NCBI GenBank assembly: GCA_964516325.1
Contig: CAZFAP010000039.1
Location: 1-29,900 of the forward strand
DNA length: 29,900 nucleotides
From: CAZFAP01 sp964516325
Lineage (GTDB): Bacteria; Auribacterota; JABMQX01
Direction: 5' to 3'
The position numbers and the translations under genes are program-made. Below are positions 15,516-23,561 of this stretch, in pieces. The notes beneath the pieces are model-generated. The model was given only the letters and a program-made list of their open reading frames with translations, did no database searches and was not told the DNA's origin. Position 1 is the stretch's first letter; every line of letters starts with the position of its first letter.

Positions 15516-16829
15516 ATGATCCGTGACTGCAGCAAAGAAGAGATGCCCAGAGCGGAAATCGAGCAGTTGCAACTCGAGCGGCTGCAAGCGATGCTCAACC
15601 GCCTCTATTCCGAGGTGAGCTACTATCGCAACGTGCTGGACTCCGTTGAGCTTCCGCCCAGCGAGTTCGGCTCGCTCGATCAGCTCCGGTCTATCCCATT
15701 CACCCGGAAAGAGACGCTCCGGGACAATTATCCCTACGGACTGTTCGCTGTGCCTCTGCGGGAGGTTGTTCGGATTCAAGCTTCCTCCGGGACGACGGGA
15801 CAGCCGGTAGTTACGGGTTACACGCGGAATGATATACGGCATTGGACGGAACTGGTGGCGCGGGTTTTCTGCGCCGGGGGGATCACGAAGGACGATGTGG
15901 TCCAGATTTGCCTCGACTATGGTCTGTTCTCGGGAGGGCTTGCCTTCCATTACGGAGCGGAGGAGATCGGGGCGTGCGTTATCCCGGCTTCGACGTTTAA
16001 TCCGGAGGGCCAGCTCAACATCATGCGGCACTACAAAACCACGGCGCTCGTGTGTGTGCCGACGTATGCGCTGAAGCTCGCGGAGGTGGCCCGGGATAAA
16101 GAAATCCCGCCGCAGGAACTGTCTCTCAAGACGGTTCTGCTGACGGGGGAACCTTGGCCGGAGGAGATAGAAGAGAAGATCGAGCGCGGTTTTCACAGCC
16201 AGGCTTTCGACACGTATGGGGTGAGCGAAGTGATGGGGCCGGGCATCTCGTACGAGTGCGAGGCAAGGAAAGGGCTTCACATCGCGGAAGACCATTTCAT
16301 CCCGGAGATCGTTGACCACCGCACCGACGAGGTTCTCGCCGACGGAGAGGAAGGGGAGCTGGTGCTGACAACAATCACCAAGGAAGCCTTCCCTCTCCTG
16401 CGCTTCCGGACGGGTGACCTTACGGCTCTCGACCGGAGCCCCTGTCCGTGCGGGAGAACGACCGCGAGAATGAAAAAAGTGGTGGGGCGGGTTGACGACG
16501 CTGTGTTTGTCCGGGGGAAGAACATTTTCCCGTCGCAGGTGGAGCAAGTCCTGCAAAGCGTGGAAGGGGTCGTGCCGCGTTTTCAGTTAGTCGTGGACAA
16601 GTCTGGAACTGCGGAGGAACTGCGAGTGAGGGTGGAAATGGATACGAGGGTCTTCTCCGACGAGATGAGGGTTCTGGCGCAGTTGAAACGAAACATCGAG
16701 CGGAGGTTGGAGGAAGTTCTGGGAGTTATCGCCACGGTGTCTTTAGTGGAACCGAGGTCGTTGAAAGATAGTGAAGGAAAGATCAAAGTCATCGGCCCCA
16801 ACGGGAACAACACCACGGATAGGAGGTGA
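15516..16829 (+). CDS. Phenylacetate-CoA ligase-type AMP-forming acid-CoA ligase
   Basis: This 437-residue enzyme matches the PaaK branch of the adenylate-forming family in length and order. Features are an N-terminal helix with RLYSEVSYYRNVLD, SIPFTRKETLRDNYP, the P-loop-like SSGTTGQPVVTGYT (about 90-103), FDTYGVSEVMGPG near 230, RFRTGDL near 300 and a C-terminal AMP-binding_C domain with GRVDDAVFVRGKNIFPSQVE. It activates an organic acid with ATP and CoA in the cytoplasm. The nearest characterised relatives use phenylacetate or indoleacetate. GGTGAGGG just before ATG 15516 is a fair ribosome site. The ABC importer downstream suggests the substrate is imported, but substrate identity cannot be read from sequence alone. 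Confidence 0.9.
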   Translation: MIRDCSKEEMPRAEIEQLQLERLQAMLNRLYSEVSYYRNVLDSVELPPSEFGSLDQLRSIPFTRKETLRDNYPYGLFAVPLREVVRIQASSGTTGQPVVTGYTRNDIRHWTELVARVFCAGGITKDDVVQICLDYGLFSGGLAFHYGAEEIGACVIPASTFNPEGQLNIMRHYKTTALVCVPTYALKLAEVARDKEIPPQELSLKTVLLTGEPWPEEIEEKIERGFHSQAFDTYGVSEVMGPGISYECEARKGLHIAEDHFIPEIVDHRTDEVLADGEEGELVLTTITKEAFPLLRFRTGDLTALDRSPCPCGRTTARMKKVVGRVDDAVFVRGKNIFPSQVEQVLQSVEGVVPRFQLVVDKSGTAEELRVRVEMDTRVFSDEMRVLAQLKRNIERRLEEVLGVIATVSLVEPRSLKDSEGKIKVIGPNGNNTTDRR

Positions 16830-17017
16830 TGCAATCGCAATGAATCCCGAAAATGGGTCGTTCGCGAAGGGCACAAGTGTAGGAACGAACGTCGGAAAGG
16901 ACTTCGTGCGATGTGGCCGTGCGGACGGCTCATAACACAGGGGTACGGTGAGAGGGAACGCGGCGGTTCGCCGCCCGATGGACAGTAGTCTGTCGGAAAA
17001 GTGATGGGAGGGGAAAT
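16830..17017 (+). promoter_or_regulatory. Hairpin-rich leader or spacer before the ABC transporter
   Basis: These 188 bases contain several perfect stems in series: CGTTCG with CGAACG (about 16858-16891), GCCGT/ACGGC with a GCGG loop (about 16914-16930), GCGGCG/CGCCGC with a GTT loop (16960-16974), and GACAG/CTGTC with a TAGT loop (16981-16994). A strong ribosome site, GGGAGGGG, then precedes ATG 17018. I do not recognise a known riboswitch class. It could be an mRNA-stability or attenuation element. Confidence 0.45.
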
Positions 17018-18199
17018 ATGAAAAGATTCTGGATTGGGTTAGTAGCATTCGTTCTTGTCGGATTGTTCCTTGTCAGCGGCTGCAAGAAGAAAGACGAAGA
17101 AGCCGAAATGGGACCTCCGCCGGCTACTGTCTACAAGGTGGGGGCGCTTTTCGCGGTGACAGGCCCGGCGTCGTGGCTCGGCGAGCCGGAGAAGAAGACG
17201 GTGGAGATGATTGTGCGCGAGGTGAACCGGGCCGGCGGAATCAACGGACACCGACTGAGAGTGATCGTTGAGGACACCACCGGCAAGGAGGCGGAAGCTG
17301 TCAACGCGATCAAGAAGCTGATTGACAGCGACGGAGTGTGCGTGGTGATCGGGCCCAGCACGAGCGGTGAGAGCCGGGCCGTCTTGAATGTCGCCCAGGA
17401 AAAGGGGGTTCCGCTGATCTCCTGTGCAGCCGCTGCAGGAATAGTCCAGCCTGCGGAGGAAAGAAAATGGGTGTTCAAGGTGCCCCAGATGGACAGCGAC
17501 TGTGTCCGCAGAATCTACGATTACATGAAAGAAAAAGGGTGGACAAAAGTCGCCATTATCACCACGACCACTGGCTTCGGAAAAGCCGGGCGAGACCAGC
17601 TCCTCACAGTGGCGAAGGAGTACAACTTCCAGGTTGTGGCGGATGAGACCTACGCGCCCACGGACACCGATATGACCGTCCAGCTCACGAAAATCAAGAA
17701 CACGGACGCCCAGGCGCTGGTCAACTGGTCCATCGAGGAAGGGCAGTCAACCGTCCTGAAGAATGCAAAGCAGTTGGGGTTGACGATGCAACTGTTCCAG
17801 AGCCACGGCTTCGGCAACATCAAATACGTGGAGCTGGCGGGAGAGGCTGCGGAAGGAATGATCTTCCCCGCGGGACCTCTTCTGGCGCCGGAAGGTTTAC
17901 CCGACAATCATCCGCAGAAGAAGGTTCTGCTGGACTATAAGAAAGCGTACGAGACGAGATACAAAGAGGCGGTCAGCACGTTCGGCGGGCATGCGTACGA
18001 TGCCCTGCACCTGGCGATCGAAGCGCTGAAAGCTGTCGGCCCCAACAAGGCTCAGATGCGCGACTTCATCGAGAAAAGGCAGGGCTTCGTGGGCACGGCA
18101 GGCGTGTTCAAGTTCTCGCCTCAGGACCACTGCGGACTGGACAAGAACGCTTTTGTGATGTACACCGTCAAGGGGGGCAAGTTCGTGCCACTCAAATGA
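17018..18199 (+). CDS. livK: Branched-chain amino acid-type ABC transporter, substrate-binding lipoprotein
   Basis: This 393-residue protein has a lipoprotein signal with lipobox LVSGC (C22). A type I periplasmic-binding fold of the LivK/AmiC/urea group follows. Diagnostic stretches are VGALFAVTGPASWLGEP, VNRAGGINGHRLRVIVEDT, VCVVIGPSTSGESRAVLNVA and TFGGHAYDALHLAIEAL. It captures substrate outside the inner membrane for the LivHMGF importer encoded next. The family binds amino acids, amides, urea or aromatic acids. The adjoining PaaK-type ligase makes an aromatic or other organic acid ligand plausible here. A strong ribosome site and a downstream 18-bp hairpin fit higher expression of the binding protein than of the membrane parts. 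Confidence 0.93.
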   Translation: MKRFWIGLVAFVLVGLFLVSGCKKKDEEAEMGPPPATVYKVGALFAVTGPASWLGEPEKKTVEMIVREVNRAGGINGHRLRVIVEDTTGKEAEAVNAIKKLIDSDGVCVVIGPSTSGESRAVLNVAQEKGVPLISCAAAAGIVQPAEERKWVFKVPQMDSDCVRRIYDYMKEKGWTKVAIITTTTGFGKAGRDQLLTVAKEYNFQVVADETYAPTDTDMTVQLTKIKNTDAQALVNWSIEEGQSTVLKNAKQLGLTMQLFQSHGFGNIKYVELAGEAAEGMIFPAGPLLAPEGLPDNHPQKKVLLDYKKAYETRYKEAVSTFGGHAYDALHLAIEALKAVGPNKAQMRDFIEKRQGFVGTAGVFKFSPQDHCGLDKNAFVMYTVKGGKFVPLK

Positions 18200-18215
18200 C
18201 GGCGCTGTTCTCAGC

Positions 18216-18255
18216 GACAAAGCCAAACCACGCTCGGGCGTGGTTTGGCTTTGTC
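18216..18255 (+). terminator. 18-bp perfect hairpin between livK and livH
   Basis: The arms are 18216-18233 and 18238-18255, perfectly complementary over 18 bp, with loop TCGG. The following bases (TTTCATT) are only weakly T-rich. It lies 16 bases after the livK stop and ends 23 bases before the livH ATG. It is either a leaky intra-operon terminator or a barrier that protects the livK message from 3' decay. Confidence 0.75.
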
Positions 18256-18278
18256 TTTCATTACGACTGAACGCACCG

Positions 18279-19169
18279 ATGGACATCAGCACGATCCTTC
18301 AATACACATTTGCCGGGATCAAGATCGGCAGCATCTACGCGATGGTGGCCCTGGGCTTCAACATCATTTACAGCACGACGGGCATCATCAATTTTGCCCA
18401 GGGAGAGTTCGTGATGCTGGGGGGGATGTTCATGGTGACGTTGTCGAAGGTGATGCCGTTGGGGGCGGCCTTTCCGATAGCGGTGCTGGCGGTGGTCATC
18501 GTTGGATGTATCCTCGAGAGGGCAACGATCTGGCCGGCGAGGAACGCTTCGGTCATTAGCCTGATCATGATCACGATCGGGGGGTCCTTTCTCCTCAAGG
18601 GCGCCGCGATGCAGGTCTGGGGAAAAGGCTCTTCCGCTCTTCGCCATTTCTCGTCAGAAAAGCCCATAACGATTCTCAACGCGACGATCCAGCCGCAGAC
18701 CCTTTGGATCGTGGGCGTGCTGGCGATTGTGGTGACATTTCTGGCAATTTTCTTCAAGGTTACCCTGACCGGGAAGGCGATGAGAGCCTGCGCAGCAAAC
18801 AAGGCGGCGGCGAGCCTGTGCGGCATCAGCGTCGAGCGGATGGTCCTCCTTTCGTTCGCGCTGAGCGCGGGAATCGGCGCCGTCGCGGGGATAGTCATCA
18901 CTCCCGTGACATTAGTCAATTACACCTGCGGAGCCATGTACGCGATGAAAGGGTTCGCCGCGGCTGTATTAGGCGGGCTCGGGATTTCCACCGGCGCGGT
19001 CGTGGGAGGATTGACGATCGGGCTTATGGAATGCTACGGGGCCGCACTTTTCCGGGGGGCGTCCAGCTACAAAGACGGGATAGCCTTGCTGGTTCTGCTC
19101 ATTTTCCTCTGCGCGAGGCCAAGCGGAATCTTTGGTCGAGCCTCCGTATCAGAGTTAAAGAAGTTCTGA
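18279..19169 (+). CDS. livH: Branched-chain amino acid-type ABC transporter permease LivH
   Basis: This 296-residue inner-membrane permease starts at ATG 18279 (MDISTILQYTFAGIKIGSIY). The Liv permease signature GFNIIYSTTGIINFAQGEFV appears near residue 30. About eight hydrophobic segments follow, with GKAMRACAANKAAASLCGI (the cytoplasmic coupling loop) near 165-185 and AAVLGGLGISTGAVVGGLTI near 230. It forms the channel with LivM, driven by LivG and LivF. The ribosome site is weak, and the start lies just after the 18-bp hairpin, so expression relative to livK may be low. A GTG at 18240 is in frame but lies inside the hairpin and is unlikely to be the start. Confidence 0.92.
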   Translation: MDISTILQYTFAGIKIGSIYAMVALGFNIIYSTTGIINFAQGEFVMLGGMFMVTLSKVMPLGAAFPIAVLAVVIVGCILERATIWPARNASVISLIMITIGGSFLLKGAAMQVWGKGSSALRHFSSEKPITILNATIQPQTLWIVGVLAIVVTFLAIFFKVTLTGKAMRACAANKAAASLCGISVERMVLLSFALSAGIGAVAGIVITPVTLVNYTCGAMYAMKGFAAAVLGGLGISTGAVVGGLTIGLMECYGAALFRGASSYKDGIALLVLLIFLCARPSGIFGRASVSELKKF

Positions 19170-19172
19170 GAT

Positions 19173-20180
19173 ATGGACAAAAAGAACCTCATTGGTGTGG
19201 TCGCGCTGGCAGTTGTGCTGCTGGTGATTCCTCAGGTTGTGAGGAATCCGTATTATCTTGGGGTACTGGTCTGGTGCGGGCTGTACAGTCTGATCTGCAT
19301 GGGGCTGAGCCTGTTCATGGGATATTGCGGCCAGATTTCGCTCGGCCACGCAGGCTTCTACGCTCTGGGGGCGTATATCTCCGGAATTCTGACAGCGAGG
19401 GTCGGGTTGAAGCCGTGGCCCGCGTTGGTTGCAGCGCTTGTCGCCTCGCTCGTCATGGCGGTCGCGGTGGGGCTTCCAACGCTTCGGCTCCGGGGACACT
19501 ATCTTGCGATGGCGACGTTGGGCTTCGGAGTTATCATCTACGTGGTTGCCGACGGTGACCCTTTTGGCCTGACCGGGGGTCCATCGGGCTTTTCAGGCAT
19601 CCCGAAGCTCTCGGTTCTGGGGTTGGTTCTAAATGACGATCTCCGATGGTACTACTTTGTGTGGGCTGTCGTCGTTATTGTGATGATTTTCCTTCTGAAT
19701 TTAGTGAATTCGCGGGTTGGGCGGGCACTGAAGTCCATCCACGGGGCAGAAACCGCCGCCAAGGCTATGGGCGTCAACACGGCGAAATATAAGATCCAGG
19801 CTTTTCTTCTGAGCGCTGTGTTGGCTTGTGCGGCGGGAAGCTTCTACGCTCACTACATCGGCTTTGTGAACCCGGGGCCGTTCAGCCTGGAACTCTCGAT
19901 CCACGTCATGACGATGGTCGTCATCGGGGGGATGACGAGTCTGTGGGGAGCTGTCGCTGGGGCGAGCATGCTGACGATTCTCATAGAATATTTTCGTGCC
20001 TTTAAGGAAATGAGTCTGTTTCTCGACGGGTTACTCCTGATCGCCGTGATGTTGTTTTTCCCCGAGGGATTGTTCCTGGGAGCGGCGAAGAAGCTCGGCG
20101 GAGTGGCTCGTCTGGCGTCTCTGAGAGTTCGAGCTGGCAACGCGCGTCGAGCAAAGCAGAGTCCGGAGGTTGTGGATTGA
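19173..20180 (+). CDS. livM: Branched-chain amino acid-type ABC transporter permease LivM
   Basis: This 335-residue polytopic inner-membrane protein starts 3 bases after livH. It shows the LivM pattern: LSLFMGYCGQISLGHAGFYA near 50, LPTLRLRGHYLAMATLGFG near 105, GLTGGPSGFSGIP near 130, and the coupling segment RVGRALKSIHGAETAAKAMG near 185-205. Later come GSFYAHYIGFVNPGPFSLEL and a conserved VIGGMTSLWGAVAGA. It pairs with LivH. Its stop overlaps the TTG start of livG by 3 bases. Confidence 0.93.
   Translation: MDKKNLIGVVALAVVLLVIPQVVRNPYYLGVLVWCGLYSLICMGLSLFMGYCGQISLGHAGFYALGAYISGILTARVGLKPWPALVAALVASLVMAVAVGLPTLRLRGHYLAMATLGFGVIIYVVADGDPFGLTGGPSGFSGIPKLSVLGLVLNDDLRWYYFVWAVVVIVMIFLLNLVNSRVGRALKSIHGAETAAKAMGVNTAKYKIQAFLLSAVLACAAGSFYAHYIGFVNPGPFSLELSIHVMTMVVIGGMTSLWGAVAGASMLTILIEYFRAFKEMSLFLDGLLLIAVMLFFPEGLFLGAAKKLGGVARLASLRVRAGNARRAKQSPEVVD
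20165..20179 (+). promoter_or_regulatory. Ribosome site and TTG start of livG
   Basis: GGAGG at 20165-20169 lies 7 bases before TTG 20177, which overlaps the livM TGA. This supports a TTG start with translational coupling. Confidence 0.65.
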
Positions 20181-20950
20181 ACACGATTCTTGAGGTCATG
20201 TCGCTTCGGAAGAATTTTGGGGGCGTTGTGGCTCTCGACGACCTCAGTTTCGCGGTTCGTGAAGGGCAGATCAAGTCCATCATCGGTCCCAACGGGGCAG
20301 GGAAAACGACGCTGTTCAACATAATTAGCGGGATCTACCCGCCGACGTCCGGGCGGGTGCGCTTCCGAGGAAAAGACGTCGCATCGGTCGCCGCGCACGT
20401 CGTGGCCGCGAGAGGCATCTCGCGGACCTTCCAGAATCTTCAGCTTTTTCCAAACATGACGGTGCTTGAGAATGTGATGGTCGGGAGACACTGCCGGACA
20501 AGGGTGGGCATCTTGCGGTCTGCTCTACGGCTTCCCGGCGTTTTGAGAGAAGAGAAAATGACGGTGGCGGCGGCGATGCAGCTGCTGAAGTCGGTGGGCC
20601 TGGCGGACAGCGCTCACAGGGGGGCAGCGACGCTTCCTTTCGGAAAACAGAGGTTAGTGGAGGTCGCGCGGGCTCTCGCCACGGAACCGAAGCTGTTGCT
20701 TCTGGACGAGCCAGCTTCCGGGTTGAACATGCGAGAGACGGAGGAAGTCGGGAAGCTCATCCAGAGAATCCGGGACACCGGGAAGACGATTCTTGTCGTG
20801 GAGCATGACATGTCGCTCGTGATGGGAATTTCGGAAGAGGTTCTGGTTCTGGACCACGGCAGGCCAATCGCGGAGGGGACTCCGCGCGAAGTTCAAAAGC
20901 ATCCCGAAGTCCTAAGAGTGTATCTCGGAGAAGATATTTCGCATGCTTAG
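20177..20950 (+). CDS. livG: Branched-chain amino acid-type ABC transporter ATP-binding protein LivG
   Basis: This 257-residue cytoplasmic ATPase has Walker A GPNGAGKT (37-44), a Q-loop region with GISRTFQNLQLFPNMTVLEN, the signature LPFGKQRLVEVARAL near 155, Walker B LLLLDEPASGLN near 172 and the switch-loop histidine in VVEHDMS. The LivG-specific C-terminal tail is present (VLDHGRPIAEGTPREVQKHP and VYLGED). It powers the LivHM channel together with LivF. The start is TTG, supported by GGAGG. The gene ends 8 bases inside livF. Confidence 0.95.
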   Translation: MNTILEVMSLRKNFGGVVALDDLSFAVREGQIKSIIGPNGAGKTTLFNIISGIYPPTSGRVRFRGKDVASVAAHVVAARGISRTFQNLQLFPNMTVLENVMVGRHCRTRVGILRSALRLPGVLREEKMTVAAAMQLLKSVGLADSAHRGAATLPFGKQRLVEVARALATEPKLLLLDEPASGLNMRETEEVGKLIQRIRDTGKTILVVEHDMSLVMGISEEVLVLDHGRPIAEGTPREVQKHPEVLRVYLGEDISHA

Positions 20951-21677
20951 AGTGCAGAATCTTCGAACGTTTTACGGAAATCTTCAGGTGCTCCGGAACG
21001 TGTCGCTGCACGTGAACGACGGAGAGATCGTGGTTCTTATCGGAGCGAACGGCGCCGGAAAGTCCACGCTGTTGAACACCATCTCTGGTCTGCTCCGCCC
21101 GAGAGAAGGGAAAACCCTCTTCCTCAACAAGGAAATCCAGTCCCTTCCGCCATGCGAGATTGTTACCCGCGGCATTTCTCTCGTTCCGGAAGGGAGGCAG
21201 CTCTTTGCTCCCCTGACGGTGTTCGAGAACTTGACCCTCGGCGCCTACTGCGTCCGCAGAAAAGAGAAAAGGGAGAACATCAAAGCCAGGCTGGAGGAAG
21301 TGTGTGGGCTTTTTCCCATTCTTCACGAGAGGCGTACCCAGCCCGCCGGGACCTTGAGCGGCGGGGAACAACAGATGCTCGCGGTCGGGAGGGCGCTGAT
21401 GTCCAGCCCGAAATTACTGCTTTTGGATGAGCCATCTATGGGACTTGCTCCGATTGTCGCGCGGGAAATCTTCACCGCCGTCAGGCGGCTGCGGGACAAC
21501 GGCACAACGATCTTGCTCGTCGAGCAAAACGCGAGGGCGGCGCTCTCCATCGCCAACCGCGGGTACGTGCTGGAGGTGGGGATGATCGTCGCGGAGGGAA
21601 GGTCGGAGGAGCTTCTGTCCAGCAAGGAAATCGTCCGAGCTTATCTCGGGAAGGACTATAAGGAAGTGTGGGAATAG
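20943..21677 (+). CDS. livF: Branched-chain amino acid-type ABC transporter ATP-binding protein LivF
   Basis: This 244-residue second ATPase has Walker A GANGAGKS (34-41), VPEGRQLFAPLTVFENLTLG (typical of LivF), the signature LSGGEQQMLAVGRAL, Walker B LLLLDEPSMGLAP and LLVEQNARAALSIANRGYVL. It overlaps livG by 8 bases, starting at ATG 20943. It completes a five-gene importer with no missing part. Confidence 0.95.
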   Translation: MLRVQNLRTFYGNLQVLRNVSLHVNDGEIVVLIGANGAGKSTLLNTISGLLRPREGKTLFLNKEIQSLPPCEIVTRGISLVPEGRQLFAPLTVFENLTLGAYCVRRKEKRENIKARLEEVCGLFPILHERRTQPAGTLSGGEQQMLAVGRALMSSPKLLLLDEPSMGLAPIVAREIFTAVRRLRDNGTTILLVEQNARAALSIANRGYVLEVGMIVAEGRSEELLSSKEIVRAYLGKDYKEVWE

Positions 21678-21706
21678 GTAAATTCGTAACTGAAAGGAGG
21701 TGCGGC

Positions 21707-22642
21707 ATGGTCGGGATTGGGAAAGGTTGTCGTTTTCGGAATGCGCTGGCTCTGTCAGCGATCGGTGTTTCGGCGATTTTGATACTTGGCCCGATGCTGA
21801 ACGTCGCTCCGGCGGAGGAGCGGCCTCTGCGAATCATCGCCTTTGGGGCGCACCCGGATGATTGCGAGTTTCGCGTTGGCGGAACAGCCGCGAAATGGGC
21901 GAAGCTCGGGCACAAGGTGAAATTCGTTTCGGTTACCAATGGTGACATCGGGCATTCCATCATCGCTGGCGGGCCGCTCGCGCTGCGGAGGACCGCGGAA
22001 GTGAAAGAAGCGGCGAAGATATTCGGAATCGAAACGGAGGTTCTCGACCTCCACGACGGAGAACTGATGCCGACGCTGGAGAATCGAAGGACCGTCATCC
22101 GCCTCATTTGCGAATGGCAGGCGGACATCGTCATCACGAACCGTCCGAACGATTATCATCCCGATCACCGATACACGTCCATTCTGGTTCAGGACGCGGC
22201 ATATATGGTTACGGTGCCGTTCATTTGCCCGGACGTGCCACACCTGAAAACAAACCCGGTGTTCGTGTACTGGCCGGACCGATTTCAGAAGCCGAATCCT
22301 TTCGAGCCGAACGTCGTGGTGGGGATTGATGACGTTCTCGAGCAGAAGTACAGGGCGCTGCACTGCCTGGTCTCGCAAATCTACGAGTACGGGGCGAATG
22401 GCGACGGGAATCCCGACCATTTCGTGAAGGGGACGGACGAAGAGCGATTCGAGTGGTTGAAGCAGAGACGGCAATACGGCGTTCCCGGAGAATGGCGTCC
22501 CATTCTCGCCGAGTTCTACGGAGAGCAAGGGGCAAAGGCTGTCAATAGTGCGGAGGCGTTTGAAATCTGCGAGTACGGTCGCCGACCCTCGAAGGAGGAA
22601 CTGAAAAAGCTGTTCCCCTTCTTCCCCGACGGATCGAAGTGA
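21707..22642 (+). CDS. Exported PIG-L family N-acetylglucosaminyl deacetylase-like protein
   Basis: This 311-residue protein starts at ATG 21707, supported by AAAGGAGGT at 21694-21701. Its N-terminus has a membrane or signal segment (NALALSAIGVSAILILGPML). The LmbE/PIG-L zinc hydrolase domain then begins with IIAFGAHPDDCEF (H49-P-D-D52). It continues with SVTNGDIGH, EVLDLHDGEL and the metal-site motif RPNDYHPDHRYTS. Family members remove acetyl groups from GlcNAc-containing sugars. The signal suggests action outside the cytoplasm. It lies 29 bases after livF and may be co-transcribed with the importer, but the link is unclear. Confidence 0.88.
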   Translation: MVGIGKGCRFRNALALSAIGVSAILILGPMLNVAPAEERPLRIIAFGAHPDDCEFRVGGTAAKWAKLGHKVKFVSVTNGDIGHSIIAGGPLALRRTAEVKEAAKIFGIETEVLDLHDGELMPTLENRRTVIRLICEWQADIVITNRPNDYHPDHRYTSILVQDAAYMVTVPFICPDVPHLKTNPVFVYWPDRFQKPNPFEPNVVVGIDDVLEQKYRALHCLVSQIYEYGANGDGNPDHFVKGTDEERFEWLKQRRQYGVPGEWRPILAEFYGEQGAKAVNSAEAFEICEYGRRPSKEELKKLFPFFPDGSK

Positions 22643-22739
22643 ACGGCGATTCGCCCGGATCCTCACGGAGAAGAAGCGGCAGGGGTAGCTCCTGAATTAC
22701 GGAAGTTAGGAGGGATTTGGCAAGAGCGAGTCAAAAAAG

Positions 22740-23561
22740 CTTGACAACAGAAACGGAGGGGCGTAAAAAGGTTTCCAAAAAGCGAAACGCTTCAAGCGCA
22801 TCGGGCGTAGCTGCGAGATCGCCTCCGTTCCTTATAGGCAACCGATCTGACGGCCGTGTCGGCACCGGGCGAGAAGGGCAGGCATTCAGCACGAGCCTTG
22901 TCGGAGCGTGCGCGTGCCTTTTGGGTTTGTGGAGATAGGGGCCATGAGGCCAGGCTGGGGAACCAACGAGGTCGACTCCGTCGCGAGGAATACATCTCAC
23001 GGGCCTCGTATTGACTAACCCAGGAAGAAACGTGTACGCGCCGCAAGGGAAACCAACCATGCGAAGAGCTCGGCATGAATCTCTGGTATTGAGGGTGGGA
23101 TGTCGGATCCGAATCAGGGCCCGGGAACCGGGAAGCCCTCTGGGGGCGCTCTGCCACCGTCGCCAATCCCCGACGTGACTTACTCCGCAAGATCCGGAGC
23201 CCAGAGGATTCGTCCACCAAGAAAGGAGCCTAAAGGCAAAGGCGTTTCGATGAGAATAGCGGGCCCGATGGAAAGAATGAAGGAAGGGGTTGCCAAAGAG
23301 AGCATAGGTCGTGTCGGAGTCGCGCCGAAGCCACTCATAAAGCGAGTTAAGAGCGGCGCCAATCATTGGTTTGGAGCGGTGTGTGTAACCAGAGCCGACA
23401 GCGGACTGTACTCGCACGCTCAGGGAAGTCGGGGGGCAACTATTAGGCTCTTTAGCCAACCCCGCCGAGCTTAGCAGCTTTGAGGGGTATCCGACATCGT
23501 GCCTGGGGTTCGAAGGAGGTGGTGTTACCATGCTTGGTCACTGATGTTATCAAGAGCGACC
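22740..23561 (+). ncRNA. Candidate large structured RNA (about 800 nt), class not recognised
   Basis: There is no convincing protein here. Nested complementary segments are seen on the + strand: 22752-22759 with 22822-22829 (8 bp, enclosing hairpin AAGCG-AAA-CGCTT at 22780-22792); 22955-22959 with 23019-23023, enclosing 22966-22971 with 23004-23009, enclosing CGAC-TCC-GTCG; 23058-23062 with 23073-23077; 23099-23108 with 23489-23498 (10 bp). Inside this last helix are AGGGC-CCGG-GAA-CCGG-GAA-GCCCT (23116-23139), 23139-23144 with 23200-23205, and 23286-23300 with 23448-23463 (about 14 bp with one mismatch and one bulge). At the 3' end are TGGT-GTT-ACCA and TGAT-GTT-ATCA. Loops are purine-rich on this strand. 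I found no group II domain V, RNase P or tmRNA signature. Ends are approximate. Confidence 0.5.
22741..22769 (+). promoter_or_regulatory. Possible promoter near the 5' end of the structured region
   Basis: A perfect TTGACA (22741-22746) is followed after 17 bases by TAAAAA (22764-22769). It conflicts with the 8-bp helix that uses 22752-22759, because a transcript from here would start near 22776. Either the promoter or that helix is probably chance. Confidence 0.35.

Noticed and set aside
18240..18278. GTG start for livH inside the 18-bp hairpin
   Set aside because: The start would be buried in a perfect stem, and the extra residues do not look like a LivH N-terminus.
23100..23474. A 124-codon open frame on the plus strand inside the structured region
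   Set aside because: It has no ribosome site, no family resemblance, and coincides with the best RNA helices.
22731..23531. A 266-codon open frame on the minus strand across the structured region
   Set aside because: It has no ribosome site, its composition is rich in Arg, Pro and Ser with no recognisable domain, and its open length follows from few stop triplets in GC-rich structured sequence. The complementary strand shows nested helices instead.
22740..23561. Group II intron or RNase P RNA as identity of the structured region
   Set aside because: No domain V-like hairpin with the AGC triad and GNRA loop, no reverse transcriptase, and no RNase P P4 consensus segments were found. A highly diverged member cannot be excluded without a covariance search.
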